Notes under the pieces: generated by a model | Database searches by the model: none | Told to the model about the DNA's origin: nothing | Seen by the model: the letters and a program-made list of their open reading frames with translations, nothing else | NCBI RefSeq assembly: GCF_001423495.1 | Contig: NZ_LMOG01000017.1 | Coordinates: 124,001-188,000 of the forward strand | DNA: 64,000 nucleotides | Direction: 5' to 3' | Source of the DNA: Xanthomonas sp. Leaf131 | Lineage (GTDB): Bacteria > Pseudomonadota > Gammaproteobacteria > Xanthomonadales > Xanthomonadaceae | Part shown: positions 1-9,325 of the stretch, piece after piece | How the letters are laid out: every line of letters begins with the position of its first letter | How positions within the stretch are numbered: the stretch's first letter is position 1 | Made by a program: the position numbers and the translations under genes

Positions 1-498
1 CTTCATCAGCTCGAAGGCATTGAGCACGCCGCCGAAACCGGCTTCGGCATCGGCCACGATGGGCTGCAGGAAGTCGATCTCGTCGTTGCCTTCGGCGTGG
101 TGCAATTGATCGGCACGCAGCAAGGTGTTGTTGATGCGCTTGACCACTGCCGGCACCGAATCGGCCGGATACAACGATTGGTCCGGGTACATCTGCCCGG
201 CCAGATTCGCATCGGCGGCCACCTGCCAGCCAGACAGATAAATCGCCTTCAATCCGGCCTTGACCTGCTGCATCGCCTGATTGCCGGTCAACGCGCCCAG
301 CGCATTGACGAACGGCGTGGTGTGCAGCGAGGCCCACAACTTGTCCGCACCCAGCCGTGCCAGCGAATGCTCGACATGCACGGTGCCGCGCAAGCGCACC
401 ACATCGGCGGCGGTGTAGTTGCGGGTGATACCGGTCCAGCGCGGGTTGTTGCTCCAATCTTGCTGAATCTGTTCGGCGGTCTGCAGTGTGTTGCTCAT
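1..498 (-). CDS. aceA: Isocitrate lyase, N-terminal part (cut by window edge)
   Basis: Cleaves isocitrate to glyoxylate and succinate, the first glyoxylate-shunt step. The visible 166 residues begin [15 protein letters not shown] and include the family stretches [33 protein letters not shown] and [11 protein letters not shown], then [12 protein letters not shown] just before the edge. The catalytic KKCGH motif lies outside the window. The ATG at 498 is preceded by a good Shine-Dalgarno (CAGGAGA). It lies 187 bp downstream of aceB on the same strand, so aceB-aceA is a likely operon. The divergent LysR gene is the obvious candidate regulator (inference). Confidence 0.97.
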   Translation of the reverse strand, partial: MSNTLQTAEQIQQDWSNNPRWTGITRNYTAADVVRLRGTVHVEHSLARLGADKLWASLHTTPFVNALGALTGNQAMQQVKAGLKAIYLSGWQVAADANLAGQMYPDQSLYPADSVPAVVKRINNTLLRADQLHHAEGNDEIDFLQPIVADAEAGFGGVLNAFELMK

Positions 499-685
499 GG
501 TGCGTTCTCCTGGCAGGGATACAGCGGGTGCAGCGAAGAAGGAATGGCGCTGTGCGCGGGGCATGGCATAGCCGTCGTTGCGCGCGTGAACGCAATCGGG
601 CGATGTACTGCGTTGTCGTAATGGGTTGCGTTGAAGGGTTGCGGCGACAGCGCGCGTTCCGTGGCGTGTCGCTGCAGCGTTGTGA

Positions 686-2302
686 TCAATCGATCAGGCG
701 ATACGCCGGCACGGTGAGGAAGTCGGCCAGCGCATCGCTGCGGCTGAGTGTTTCCAGCAAGGCAATCGCGGCGTCGATGCGCGCGGCGCCCGGCAGTGCG
801 CTGGTCGCGCCGAGGCGCGTCGGCAGCGCACGCAACGCGGCCTGCAACAGCGGCTGATCGATGGCAGTGCCGTCGTCCAGATGCTGGCCGTGATGCAACC
901 ACTGCCACAGCTGCGCGCGGCTGATTTCTGCAGTGGCGGCGTCTTCCATCAGGTTGTGGATCGGCACGCAGCCATTGCCATCCAGCCAGGCGGCCAGGTA
1001 ACGCACACACACTTCGACATTGCCTTCGAAGCCGGCGCGGGTGACGTTGCCCGGCGAAGGGGCGATCAACATCTCGCGCGTCACCTGCACGTCGTTGCGC
1101 AGGACATGATGCTGATGCGCAGTGGGCATGTGCTCGTCGAACAGCTTCATCGCCACCGGAATCAAGGCCGGGTGCGCTACCCAGGTGCCGTCATGCCCGG
1201 CGGTGACTTCGCGCAACTTGTCGGCACGTACGCGCGCCATCGCCTGCTCGTTGGCGGCTTCGTCGTGATTGATCGGAATCTGCGCGGCCATACCGCCCAT
1301 CGCATGCGCGCCACGGCGATGGCAGGTCTTGATCAACAGCTCCGAATACGCCTTCAAAAACGGCTGGGTCATGGTGACCTGGCCACGCTCGGGCAGCACG
1401 CGATCGCGATGTGCACGGAAGGTTTTCAGGTACGAAAAGATGTAATCCCAGCGCCCGCAGTTCAGCCCGACGATGCGATCGCGCAGCGCGTGCAGGATTT
1501 CGTCCATCTCGAACACCGCCGGCAGCGTTTCGATCAGCACGGTCACCTTGATCTGCCCATGCGGCAGGCCGAGCATCGCTTCGATATGCGCCAGCGCGGT
1601 TTCCCAAAGCGCAGCTTCTTCCATGTTCTGCAGCTTGGGCAGGTACAGATACGGGCCACGGTCCTTGGCCAGCAGCGCGCGGCCGTTATGGAAGGCGAAC
1701 ACCGCCGCATCGAACAGGCCACCGGCCAGCGGCTGGCCATCGATGAGCACGTGCTTCTCGTCCAGATGCCAGCCACGCGGGCGCACGATCAGCACCGCAC
1801 GCTCGTCTTCCGGGCGCAGCGCGTAGTGCTTGCCGTTGGGCGCATCGAAGCTGAGATCGCCACGCACCGCAGCGGCTAGCGTGCGCTGGCCGGCCAGCAG
1901 GTTGCGCCAGGTCGGCGCGGTGGAATCCTCGAAGTCGGCCATGAACACCTTGGCGCCGGAGTTCAACGCGTTGATGACCATCTTCGGATCGGTGGGGCCG
2001 GTGATCTCGACGCGGCGGTCCTGTAACGCCGCCGGCAGTGCGGCAACGCGCCAGTCGCCGGCGCGGATGGCGCGGGTATCAGGGCGGAAGTCCGGCAACT
2101 GGCCGGCATCGAAGTCGGCCTGGCGCACTCGCCGCTGTGCCAGGCGCTGCTGGCGGCCGGGCTCGATCGCGCGGTGCAGCGAAACCAACAGTGCCAGCGC
2201 AGCGGCCGGCAGCAGTTCTGCCTGGCCGGCCACCTGCGTGGTCAGCGACAGACCGGGAGTGGCGCGTTCGGTAGGGCGTGGGGCAAAAGCGGTGGCAGAC
2301 AT
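686..2302 (-). CDS. aceB: Malate synthase A
   Basis: Condenses glyoxylate with acetyl-CoA to malate, completing the glyoxylate shunt with AceA. About 538 residues, close to the 533 of E. coli AceB. Family blocks seen include [67 protein letters not shown] and GGMAAQIPI. The Glu/Asp metal site and catalytic Arg of class A enzymes fall in these blocks. I use the ATG at 2302 ([10 protein letters not shown]); an in-frame codon at 2350 would add 16 residues, and neither has a convincing Shine-Dalgarno. First gene of the aceBA unit, divergent from a LysR gene. Confidence 0.96.
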   Translation of the reverse strand: MSATAFAPRPTERATPGLSLTTQVAGQAELLPAAALALLVSLHRAIEPGRQQRLAQRRVRQADFDAGQLPDFRPDTRAIRAGDWRVAALPAALQDRRVEITGPTDPKMVINALNSGAKVFMADFEDSTAPTWRNLLAGQRTLAAAVRGDLSFDAPNGKHYALRPEDERAVLIVRPRGWHLDEKHVLIDGQPLAGGLFDAAVFAFHNGRALLAKDRGPYLYLPKLQNMEEAALWETALAHIEAMLGLPHGQIKVTVLIETLPAVFEMDEILHALRDRIVGLNCGRWDYIFSYLKTFRAHRDRVLPERGQVTMTQPFLKAYSELLIKTCHRRGAHAMGGMAAQIPINHDEAANEQAMARVRADKLREVTAGHDGTWVAHPALIPVAMKLFDEHMPTAHQHHVLRNDVQVTREMLIAPSPGNVTRAGFEGNVEVCVRYLAAWLDGNGCVPIHNLMEDAATAEISRAQLWQWLHHGQHLDDGTAIDQPLLQAALRALPTRLGATSALPGAARIDAAIALLETLSRSDALADFLTVPAYRLID

Positions 2303-2383
2303 GGCGGGGAGTCCTTGTGTATCCGGACTTGCACCGTGCGCCGCTGGCAACTATTTGACAAAGCAGTTTTATCAATGCTGTAA

Positions 2384-2398
2384 ATAAGCATGGCTTAT
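2384..2398. promoter_or_regulatory. Candidate LysR operator between aceB and lysR
   Basis: ATAAGC-ATG-GCTTAT is a perfect 6-bp inverted repeat with a 3-bp spacer. It contains the T-N11-A pattern typical of LysR-type boxes. It sits in the 119-bp divergent gap, 24 bp before the LysR start and 82 bp before the aceB start. This suggests autoregulation plus control of aceBA. Binding is inferred, not shown. Confidence 0.45.
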
Positions 2399-2421
2399 AG
2401 TGGATTGTCGTAAGTACGCAA

Positions 2422-3378
2422 ATGGCGCCAACCCCTCGATTTTCCTATAAATCCGACCGGCTCAAACCGCTGCGTGCGTTCTGCCAGACGGTGCGATTGG
2501 GCTCGGTCTCACGCGCTGCTGAGGCGCTCTACGTGAGCCAGCCAGCGGTGACGCTGCAGTTGCAGGCGCTGGAGCGGGACCTGGGCGTGGCCTTGTTTGA
2601 GCGCTCCGGGCGACGGATGGCGCCCAGTCGCGAGGGCCAGTTGCTCTACGACATGGCGCTGCCGCTGGTGGAAAGCCTGGACGGCCTGGAAGCGAGCTTC
2701 CGCGAAAAGGTGCGCGGGCTGGATGCGGGCGAGCTCAATATCGCCGCCAACAGTTCCACCATCCTCTATCTGCTGCCGCGCATCGTGGCGAACTTCCGCG
2801 CGCGCCACCCGGACGTGCGGCTGACCCTGCACAACGCCATCAGCGCCGACGGCACCGATCTGTTGCGCGAAGATGCGGTGGACCTGGCCGTCGGCTCGAT
2901 GCTGGACGTGCCGGCCGACCTCAACTACGCGCCGGTGTATCGCTTCGAGCAATTGCTGATCACCCCGCCCGATCACCCGCTGGCCAGCAAATCCGCCGTC
3001 ACGCTGCAGGATCTGTCGCCGTATCCGCTGATCCTGCCGCCGCGCCGGCAGGTGACCTATCGGCTGGTCGATCTGATCTTTCAACAAGCACGCGTGCCCT
3101 ACACGGTGGCGTTGGAGGTGGGCGGTTGGGAAGTGATCAAGCAATACGTGGCGATGGGCATGGGTATTTCCATCGTCACCGCAATCTGCGTCACCGAGGC
3201 CGACCGCGACAAACTCGCCACACGCTCGCTCAAGGATTATTTCCCCACCCGCAGCTACGGCGTGGTGGTGCGCAAGGGCAAATATCTCTCGCCGCAGGCA
3301 CGTGCGTTTATCGAGCTGATCCAGCCGGATCTGTTTACGCAGCGTGGCTATGACGAGAGTGGCGATTCGGAGCGCTGA
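2422..3378 (+). CDS. LysR-family transcriptional regulator (candidate aceBA regulator)
   Basis: 318 residues. The N-terminal winged helix covers about residues 14-75 and has the LysR signature SRAAEALYVSQPAVTLQLQALE. It is followed by a periplasmic-binding-like effector domain (about 100-305) with AVDLAVGSML and ISIVTAICVTEADRDKL, resembling the CysB/Cbl branch of the family. It starts at ATG 2422 and is transcribed away from aceB with a shared 119-bp control region, so glyoxylate-shunt control is the natural hypothesis. The effector is unknown; a CysB-like sulfur role cannot be excluded. Confidence 0.88.
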   Translation: MAPTPRFSYKSDRLKPLRAFCQTVRLGSVSRAAEALYVSQPAVTLQLQALERDLGVALFERSGRRMAPSREGQLLYDMALPLVESLDGLEASFREKVRGLDAGELNIAANSSTILYLLPRIVANFRARHPDVRLTLHNAISADGTDLLREDAVDLAVGSMLDVPADLNYAPVYRFEQLLITPPDHPLASKSAVTLQDLSPYPLILPPRRQVTYRLVDLIFQQARVPYTVALEVGGWEVIKQYVAMGMGISIVTAICVTEADRDKLATRSLKDYFPTRSYGVVVRKGKYLSPQARAFIELIQPDLFTQRGYDESGDSER

Positions 3379-3598
3379 GCGTCTTCTGCCTGCCGCGCGT
3401 GAGTTCGAATTGCGCATGACGTTGCTCGACCAGCCTGGCTCGCTACCACTGCACGGCATGTGTCGTCATAGACTGGGCCGATGCTGTGGGTATCACTGCA
3501 GGTCATCAACAGCTGTCAGTCCAGTGGATGACTGACCAAATGCACAGCAGCGCCGCACTGCGGGGCGAGCCGACTCAACCGATACAAAGGCTGACGCA

Positions 3599-4861
3599 AT
3601 GAATCCGACCACGTTGTTGCTGGTGCAGTTGGCGCTGATCCTGGGCGCGGCGCGTGCATGCGGCGCGCTGTTGCAACGCGTCGGGCAGCCGCCGGTGATT
3701 GGCGAAATGGCGGCTGGGCTGTTGCTGGGGCCGATCGCCTTCGGCGCGTGGTTACCGGAGCTGCACAGCGTGTTGTTCGCCTCCAACAGCCTGCCGCCTT
3801 TGTCCGGCTTGGCCAACATCGGCGTGGTGCTCTTCATGTTCATCGTGGGTGTGGAGCTGCGCGCGCCGGAAGGCACCAAAGCGCAGGTGCGTGCATCGAT
3901 CCTGGTGGGCTTGTCGGGCATCGTGCTGCCGTTGTTGCTCGGCCTGGCTGCGTCGCCGTGGCTGTTTGCGCACTTTGCACCGCAGGGCATCGGCTTCTGG
4001 CCGTTCGCGCTGTTCATCGCTGCGGCGATGTCGGTCACCGCGTTTCCGGTGCTGGCGCGCATCCTCAAGGACCGCAATCTGACCCGCACGCCTGCGGGCC
4101 GATTGGCGCTGGGCGCGGCGGTGATCGACGATGCCACGGTGTGGATCTTCCTGGCGCTGGTACTCACGCTGACCGGCGGCAACACGCATGGCGGTGTCGG
4201 CTTCACTGCCGCCGGCGCGTTGGTGTTGATTGCGGTGGTGTTCGGCCTGTTGAAGCCCGTCTACGCGCGCCTGCTAAGGCCGCGTGCGCGCGATGGAGGC
4301 TATGCGCCAACTGCGCTGGTGTGGGTGCTGATCGGTTTACTGGCCTGCGCCGCAGTGGCCGAGTGGATTGGCCTGCATGCGATCTTCGGCGCGTTTTTGT
4401 TCGGCATTTGCGTGCCGCGCGAAGACCGCTTGCTGGAACACCTGGCCGGGCGTATCGAGCCCCTGGCGATCACCTTGCTGATGCCGGTGCTGTTTGCGGT
4501 CGCCGGCCAGGCCACCAGCCCGGGCGTCTTGGTGGGCGCCGGCATCGCCGGCTTTGCGCTGGTGGTTGGCGTGGCGGTGACCGGCAAGCTGGTCGGCTGC
4601 ACCTTGGGCGCGCGGCTGAGCGGCCACGATTGGCGCGACAGCCTGACCGTGGGCTCACTGATGAACGCGCGCGGCCTGATGGAGCTGGTGGTCATCAAGA
4701 TCGGCCTGGACAGCGGCGTGATCGGGCCGGACCTGTTCACGCTGTTGTTCGGCATGACGCTGGTGACCACGGTGATGACCTCGCCGATGGTGGCCTGGCT
4801 GCAACGCGGCCGGCACGCGGCCGATACCAATGGCGTGGCAGCGGGCAGCGCGCCGCACTGA
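3599..4861 (+). CDS. Cation/proton antiporter, CPA2 family
   Basis: 420 residues, nearly all hydrophobic, consistent with 11-13 membrane spans. Family blocks are GQPPVIGEMAAGLLLGP near the N terminus, LANIGVVLFMFIVGVEL, AAAMSVTAFPVLARIL, the GAAVIDDATVW stretch carrying the two ion-binding Asp residues, and MNARGLMELVV. It ends after the membrane domain, with no TrkA-N/RCK nucleotide domain, so it is a short Na+(K+)/H+ antiporter rather than a full KefB/C. ATG at 3599. It stands alone: the 220 bp upstream (3379-3598) hold nothing I recognise. The substrate cation cannot be told from sequence. Confidence 0.88.
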   Translation: MNPTTLLLVQLALILGAARACGALLQRVGQPPVIGEMAAGLLLGPIAFGAWLPELHSVLFASNSLPPLSGLANIGVVLFMFIVGVELRAPEGTKAQVRASILVGLSGIVLPLLLGLAASPWLFAHFAPQGIGFWPFALFIAAAMSVTAFPVLARILKDRNLTRTPAGRLALGAAVIDDATVWIFLALVLTLTGGNTHGGVGFTAAGALVLIAVVFGLLKPVYARLLRPRARDGGYAPTALVWVLIGLLACAAVAEWIGLHAIFGAFLFGICVPREDRLLEHLAGRIEPLAITLLMPVLFAVAGQATSPGVLVGAGIAGFALVVGVAVTGKLVGCTLGARLSGHDWRDSLTVGSLMNARGLMELVVIKIGLDSGVIGPDLFTLLFGMTLVTTVMTSPMVAWLQRGRHAADTNGVAAGSAPH

Positions 4862-4998
4862 GGACGCTGTCGCGGCAGCGCTGTGTGCGGTTTCCGCTGT
4901 AGTGTCGTGTTCTTGCAACATGGCGATGCACGTGCACGCGGATCTTTTCAACGCGTGGGCGACCGCACGCCACACCCACTTCTTCGCACGGCACTGTA

Positions 4999-5727
4999 AT
5001 GTCCGAACCGTCCGACTCCCGGTACACCGAACTCCCGGCACCGCCTTGCTTGTCTGCGCAACTGCAGTGCGGCTGGCGCTTCCGCCAGGGCGCCACGGCG
5101 GTGGCGCCGGTGCTGGTGCTGCCCGATGGCGCCGTCGATCTGATCTGGGATGGCAGCACGGTGTTCGTCGCCGGGCCGGATCGGGTGGCCAACCTGGCAG
5201 CGGTGCCAGCGGGCAGTGTAGTGAGCGGGGTACGCCTGGCCGCGGGCGTGGCGGCCGGGATGCTGAAGCTGCCGTTGCACGCCATCGTCGACCAACGGGT
5301 GAGCCTGGAATCGCTGTGGGGTGTGCAAGGTCGCCAGTGGCAGCATCGCCTGGAGGATGGCGCCGACCCGTTGGAGACCTTGCAGGCGCTGTGCCGCCGG
5401 CACGCCGCACCGGCGGACCCGCAGATGGCCTGGGTCTTCGATCAGCTGGCGGCCGGCAGACCGATGCGACTGCGCGCGCTGACCCAGGCGCTAGGCATCA
5501 GCGAGCGCTCGCTGCGCCGCCGCTGCCAGGACGCGTTCGGCTACGGCAGCAAGACGCTGGAACGGATCCTGCGGATGCAGCGCTTTCTGCGCATGGCCCG
5601 CCAGCACCGCAGCCTGACCGATGCCGCACTGGACGCCGGCTACGGCGATGCGCCGCATCTGGTGCACGATGCGCGTCAACTGACCGGCTTGAGTCCGCGC
5701 CTGCTGGTGCAGCGCCACGCACGCTGA
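4999..5727 (+). CDS. AraC-family transcriptional regulator
   Basis: 242 residues. The N-terminal half (about 15-120) resembles the cupin-like sensor of small AraC regulators (DUF6597 type), with VLVLPDGAVDLIWDG and VFVAGPDR. The C-terminal AraC HTH spans about 150-240, with LTQALGISERSLRRRCQDAFGYGSKT as the first helix-turn-helix and ALDAGYGDAPHLVHDAR as the second. It lies 70 bp upstream of a VOC-family gene on the same strand, and the pair is probably functionally linked (inference). Confidence 0.88.
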   Translation: MSEPSDSRYTELPAPPCLSAQLQCGWRFRQGATAVAPVLVLPDGAVDLIWDGSTVFVAGPDRVANLAAVPAGSVVSGVRLAAGVAAGMLKLPLHAIVDQRVSLESLWGVQGRQWQHRLEDGADPLETLQALCRRHAAPADPQMAWVFDQLAAGRPMRLRALTQALGISERSLRRRCQDAFGYGSKTLERILRMQRFLRMARQHRSLTDAALDAGYGDAPHLVHDARQLTGLSPRLLVQRHAR

Positions 5728-5797
5728 GTTGGCCGTTTTCGCCAAGCCACGCGCGTCGACCGCTTGCATGCTGTGCGTCCACTTCCAGGAGCACGCC

Positions 5798-6148
5798 ATG
5801 GACACCACCGCGCCGCAGCACCGCATCGACTATCTCGAATTCGCCGTCGACTCCATCGCCGTCGCCAGGGCGTTTTACGGGCAGGCCTTCGATTGGACAT
5901 TTCAGGAGTACGGCCCGGACTACTGCGAGTTCCGCGACGGCCGCTTGAGCGGGGGTTTCTTCCATGGCGCCGCGCAGCCCGTCGGCGTCCTGGTGGTGCT
6001 GGCGGCCGACGATCTTGCCGCCAGCCAGGCGCGCATCGAAGCCGCCGGCGGTCAGATCACCCGACCCGTGTTCGCGTTTCCCGGCGGGCGACGCTTTCAC
6101 TTCAGCGATCCGCACGGCTATGCGTTGGCGGTGTGGTCCAAGGAGTAG
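5798..6148 (+). CDS. VOC/glyoxalase-superfamily protein
   Basis: 116 residues: a single beta-alpha-beta-beta-beta VOC module pair. RIDYLEFAVDSIAVARAFYGQAF and PVGVLVVLAADDLAASQAR are the recurrent VOC beginnings, and FHFSDPHGYALAVW is the usual end with a metal-type Glu/His neighbourhood. The ATG at 5798 has AGGAG at 5787-5791, which fixes the start. The members include dioxygenases, lyases and resistance proteins, so no substrate can be assigned. It follows the AraC regulator by 70 bp. Confidence 0.85.
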   Translation: MDTTAPQHRIDYLEFAVDSIAVARAFYGQAFDWTFQEYGPDYCEFRDGRLSGGFFHGAAQPVGVLVVLAADDLAASQARIEAAGGQITRPVFAFPGGRRFHFSDPHGYALAVWSKE

Positions 6149-6266
6149 TACAGGCCGCTGCGCTTCAGGCAGTGGCTTGCGCAAGCATCAACGTGCAGGC
6201 CGCTGCGGCGGCCCATACCACCCGCTTCAGAGGCTGTGGTGTGCTGAAGCACGCCACAGCATCCGC

Positions 6267-6899
6267 TCACTCACGCCCGTAAAGCCCCAGGAACATCGCC
6301 ACCGCCGATTCGGCGACCTGGGCCTGTCGCTCCGGCGACAACGGCGGCTGGCCCATGGTGATCTGCGGCCAGAACGCGAAGCCTTTGATCAGCGCCTGCA
6401 GCTGCTGTGAGGCGAAGTCCGCCTCCACGCCGGCCAGGCGGCCGTCGGCCAGCGCAGCGCGCAGCCAGGTGGTGGTGCCTTCTTCCTTGCTGCCCAGCTG
6501 CGATATCAGTTCGCGGGCACGCGCCGGCGAGTGGATGCCCTCGGCGAGGGCCACGCGCGACAGGTCGATAAACGCCGGGTCGTCGAGCAGGCGCAGCTTT
6601 TGCTGCAGCAGCTGGATCAACTGCGCGCGCAAGGGCTGATCGGGCCGGTAGGCCAGATTCACCGCATCTGCGCTGCGCCGCCATAGCCCGCGCAGGATCT
6701 CGCCGAATAGCGCGTCCTTGCTGGGGAAGTGGTTGTAGACGGTGCGCTTGGACACGCCGGCGGTGGCCGCCACGCGGTCCATGCTGGTGGCCTCAAAACC
6801 GTGCCGGCGAAACTCGGCGATGGCCGCCTCGACGATGGCATGGCGCTTGCGGTCGGTCAGCCGCTGCGGTGCGGCCTGAGGGGAAGATGCGGTCGACAT
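6267..6899 (-). CDS. TetR/AcrR-family transcriptional regulator
   Basis: 210 residues. The N-terminal HTH (about 15-65) contains AIVEAAIAEFRRHGFEATSMDRVA and GVSKRTVYNHFPSKDALF, the classic TetR pattern. The C-terminal ligand domain ends with MFLGLYGRE. The gene is divergent from an MBL-fold hydrolase with a 240-bp gap that contains two short palindromes (6944-6959 and 7027-7043), so it probably represses itself and perhaps the hydrolase. Ligand unknown. Confidence 0.9.
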   Translation of the reverse strand: MSTASSPQAAPQRLTDRKRHAIVEAAIAEFRRHGFEATSMDRVAATAGVSKRTVYNHFPSKDALFGEILRGLWRRSADAVNLAYRPDQPLRAQLIQLLQQKLRLLDDPAFIDLSRVALAEGIHSPARARELISQLGSKEEGTTTWLRAALADGRLAGVEADFASQQLQALIKGFAFWPQITMGQPPLSPERQAQVAESAVAMFLGLYGRE

Positions 6900-6943
6900 G
6901 TCCAGATTTTACACCGGACAGTTTACTTTCACTCAAATAAAAC

Positions 6944-6959
6944 TACACTGTGTAGTGTA
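6944..6959. promoter_or_regulatory. Candidate TetR operator (proximal)
   Basis: TACACT-GTGT-AGTGTA is a perfect 6-bp inverted repeat with a 4-bp spacer, 45 bp upstream of the TetR start and inside an AT-rich promoter-like stretch. The size and position suit a TetR dimer site. Inferred only. Confidence 0.4.
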
Positions 6960-7026
6960 ATCAGGTTTGCCGGCAGCGTGACGAGCGCGATTGTCACGCG
7001 GGTGCAGCCGGTGCGTCGAAATCGCA

Positions 7027-7043
7027 ATGTACGAACGGTACAT
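7027..7043. promoter_or_regulatory. Candidate operator upstream of MBL hydrolase
   Basis: ATGTAC-GAACG-GTACAT is a perfect 6-bp inverted repeat with a 5-bp spacer, 97 bp upstream of the hydrolase start. It differs in sequence from the 6944 palindrome, so the two may be bound by different proteins. Confidence 0.35.
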
Positions 7044-7139
7044 ATCGATCCTGGGCACCGACTGCAAGCATCTGGCAGCCGCACAGTCGTCTCGCTTGTT
7101 CTGCTGATTGCCACTTCCACGTCTTGGTCGGACTTTCCT

Positions 7140-8195
7140 ATGGCTTCCCCTCGCCCTTCCCCGTATGCCGCATCGCCGCAGTTCCGCGGTGGCCGGTTTC
7201 GCAATGTGTTGCCGCTACCGACCACCACGCTGCGCCCGCGCGAGCAGATCGGTCTGCTGTGGACATTTTTCTTCAACAAGCCCAGCACCACGGTGCCGTC
7301 CGCGCCGTTACCGGTGCAGCCGCTGACGGGCGCGCAGCTACTCGCCGCGCCCGACCGCAGTCTGTATCGCCTGGGCCATTCCACCGTGCTGATGAAACTG
7401 GCCGGCGGGCTGTGGTTGACCGACCCGGTGTTCTCCAAGCGCGCCTCGCCGGTGCCGTTCGCCGGGCCAACGCGTTTCCACGCGCCGCCGATCGCGCTGG
7501 AGGACGTGCCGCCGCTGGCCGGAGTGATCCTGTCGCACAACCATTACGACCATCTCGACCGTGCCAGCATCCTTGCGCTGGCCGACCGCGTCGGGGTGTT
7601 CGTCGCCCCCTTGGGTGTGGGCGATCTGCTGGTGCGCTGGGGCGTGGATCCGGCCAAGGTGCGCCAGCTGGACTGGTGGGAGGCGACTAGCGTCGATGGC
7701 GTGCAACTCACCGCCACTCCGTCGCAGCATTTTTCCGGGCGCGGGTTGTTCGATAGCGGGCGTTCGCTGTGGTGCTCCTGGGCGATCCAGGACCGCGACC
7801 TGCGCGTGTTCTTCAGCGGCGACGGCGGCTATGGCCCGCACTTCAAGACCATCGGCGAACAGCTCGGCCCGTTCGACGTGGCGCTGATCGAAAACGGCGC
7901 CTACGACCAGCAGTGGCCGCACGTGCACATGCAGCCGGAGCAGAGCCTGCAAGCGTTTCTGGATATCGGCGGGCAGACGCTGCTGCCGATCCACAACGGC
8001 ACCTTCGATCTGGCCATGCATGCCTGGCAGGAACCGCTGGACCGGATCGTGGCGTTGGCCGATACCGCTGGCGTTGCGCTGGTGACGCCGTGCATGGGCG
8101 AGCGGGTGGATCTGCAGGCGCCGGCCAATCGCGTGCGTTGGTGGCGACAGGATGCGGCGGCGGTAGCGTCGGATGGAATCGTGGCGACGCAATAG
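7140..8195 (+). CDS. MBL-fold metal-dependent hydrolase (UlaG/NAPE-PLD-like)
   Basis: 351 residues from ATG 7140. The metallo-beta-lactamase fold is shown by GHSTVLMKLAGG near residue 79, DPVFSKRASPVPFAGPTRFH, and the metal motif HNHYDH at 133-138 (HxHxDH). FFSGDGGYGPHF and LLPIHNGTFDLAMHAW are later metal and substrate blocks. The arrangement matches the NAPE-PLD/UlaG-like branch, whose bacterial members often act on phospholipid-like or lactone substrates; the actual substrate is unknown. It is divergent from a TetR gene. A short hydrophobic stretch could precede residue 1 if an upstream start were used, but I prefer MASPRPS. Confidence 0.87.
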   Translation: MASPRPSPYAASPQFRGGRFRNVLPLPTTTLRPREQIGLLWTFFFNKPSTTVPSAPLPVQPLTGAQLLAAPDRSLYRLGHSTVLMKLAGGLWLTDPVFSKRASPVPFAGPTRFHAPPIALEDVPPLAGVILSHNHYDHLDRASILALADRVGVFVAPLGVGDLLVRWGVDPAKVRQLDWWEATSVDGVQLTATPSQHFSGRGLFDSGRSLWCSWAIQDRDLRVFFSGDGGYGPHFKTIGEQLGPFDVALIENGAYDQQWPHVHMQPEQSLQAFLDIGGQTLLPIHNGTFDLAMHAWQEPLDRIVALADTAGVALVTPCMGERVDLQAPANRVRWWRQDAAAVASDGIVATQ

Positions 8196-8368
8196 TTGGT
8201 GCATTGGCGGCGGTGACACATGCGCGCGTTGCGTCTGCGCTACGCGCCATCGCCTGCCATCGCCACGTCGAGCACTGGGTGATCTGCGGTATCAGCTGCG
8301 CTGCGCGCTTTTACCCGGCTTGGCGACGCAGACGCAGCTGGTTGACTTGAAGCCGGGAGCGTCGGGAA

Positions 8369-8995
8369 TCACAGACGCTGCCACTCCAAACCTTCGCCAC
8401 GCCGGTAATACACCGCCACCGCCTTGCCGTAGACCGCAGGTGCATCGACCAATCCGAAATACCGTCCATCCAGGCTGTTGCCGCGGTGATCGCCCAACAT
8501 CAGCAGCTTGCCGGGCGGCACCCTCAGCCCGGCGATGTTCGGGCCACCGCCATTGCCGAGCTTCAACTGCGCCAGATGCGCGCCGAAGCGTTCGGCATCG
8601 CGGCCTTCCGACGCCAGGGGCTCACCGTTGATCTGCAGATGGCCGTCGATCAAGTCGACCCGGTCGCCTGCCACCGCCACCACGCGCTTGATCAAGCGTG
8701 TGCCATCGCGTGGCGAGTCGAACACCACGACCTCGCCACGTTGCGGTCGATCGCCCTCGACGACGATGCGGTTGCTCAACGGCAGCCGCCAGCCGTAGGC
8801 GTGCATGTCCACCACCACGCGATCGCCCGGTTCCAGGGTGGGCTGCATCGAGCCACTCGGCACCTGGTAATGGTTGGCGAACGAGGAGCGCGCTGCGGTC
8901 ATCAGCACCAGCAGCACCAACAACGGCAACAGTTCCTTGCGCGACCACTGTGCGGCGCGTTGCAGACGTGCGGCGGTGGGCGTGGATTGATTCAT
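8369..8995 (-). CDS. lepB: Signal peptidase I (second or short form)
   Basis: 208 residues from ATG 8995. It cleaves signal peptides of exported proteins at the periplasmic face. There is one N-terminal membrane span (about 21-36, LLPLLVLLVLMTAA). The S26 catalytic dyad is Ser49 in PSGSM and Lys102 in RLIKRVVAVAGD. The signature GDHRGNSLDGRYFG lies near the C terminus. It is shorter than the usual two-span proteobacterial LepB (about 260-320 residues), so it may be an additional signal peptidase rather than the housekeeping one next to lepA. No clear partner genes adjoin it. Confidence 0.9.
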   Translation of the reverse strand: MNQSTPTAARLQRAAQWSRKELLPLLVLLVLMTAARSSFANHYQVPSGSMQPTLEPGDRVVVDMHAYGWRLPLSNRIVVEGDRPQRGEVVVFDSPRDGTRLIKRVVAVAGDRVDLIDGHLQINGEPLASEGRDAERFGAHLAQLKLGNGGGPNIAGLRVPPGKLLMLGDHRGNSLDGRYFGLVDAPAVYGKAVAVYYRRGEGLEWQRL

Positions 8996-9325
8996 GGGGC
9001 ACCTGCTGGTGTGAATGAGTGGCCGGCGATGGCCTGTTGAAGATGCGCTTGCGCCGCAGGTCGGTGGAAGTGACGAAAGGCATGGCAGCAGCTGGGTCGT
9101 TACTTCGGATGCCGCTTGGATGACTGCTCCGCTATCGCCAGTTCCGCTGCGGGGGTGGCGGCCCAAAGGCAAACAAAGCACCACCGGCAAAGGCAGTCGC
9201 AACACCAATACCTAATGCACCATCCACAAACAAAAACGGGATGGCGCGCGGCCATCCCGTTTCGATTGCTGACTGCAGCGACTACACACGCATGCGCCAA
9301 CGACGCATACGCATCACCCAGTCAC
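8996..9325. other. Intergenic region between lepB and first M3 peptidase
   Basis: 330 bp without a gene. It holds the hairpin at 9234-9262 and presumably the lepB promoter. Nothing else is recognised. Confidence 0.6.
9234..9262 (-). terminator. Terminator of first M3 peptidase gene
   Basis: A 12-bp perfect stem (AAACGGGATGGC / GCCATCCCGTTT) with a 5-nt GC loop, 64 bp beyond the stop codon, followed on the minus strand by a short T run. The same stem sequence recurs after the second copy at 11771-11800. Confidence 0.75.
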
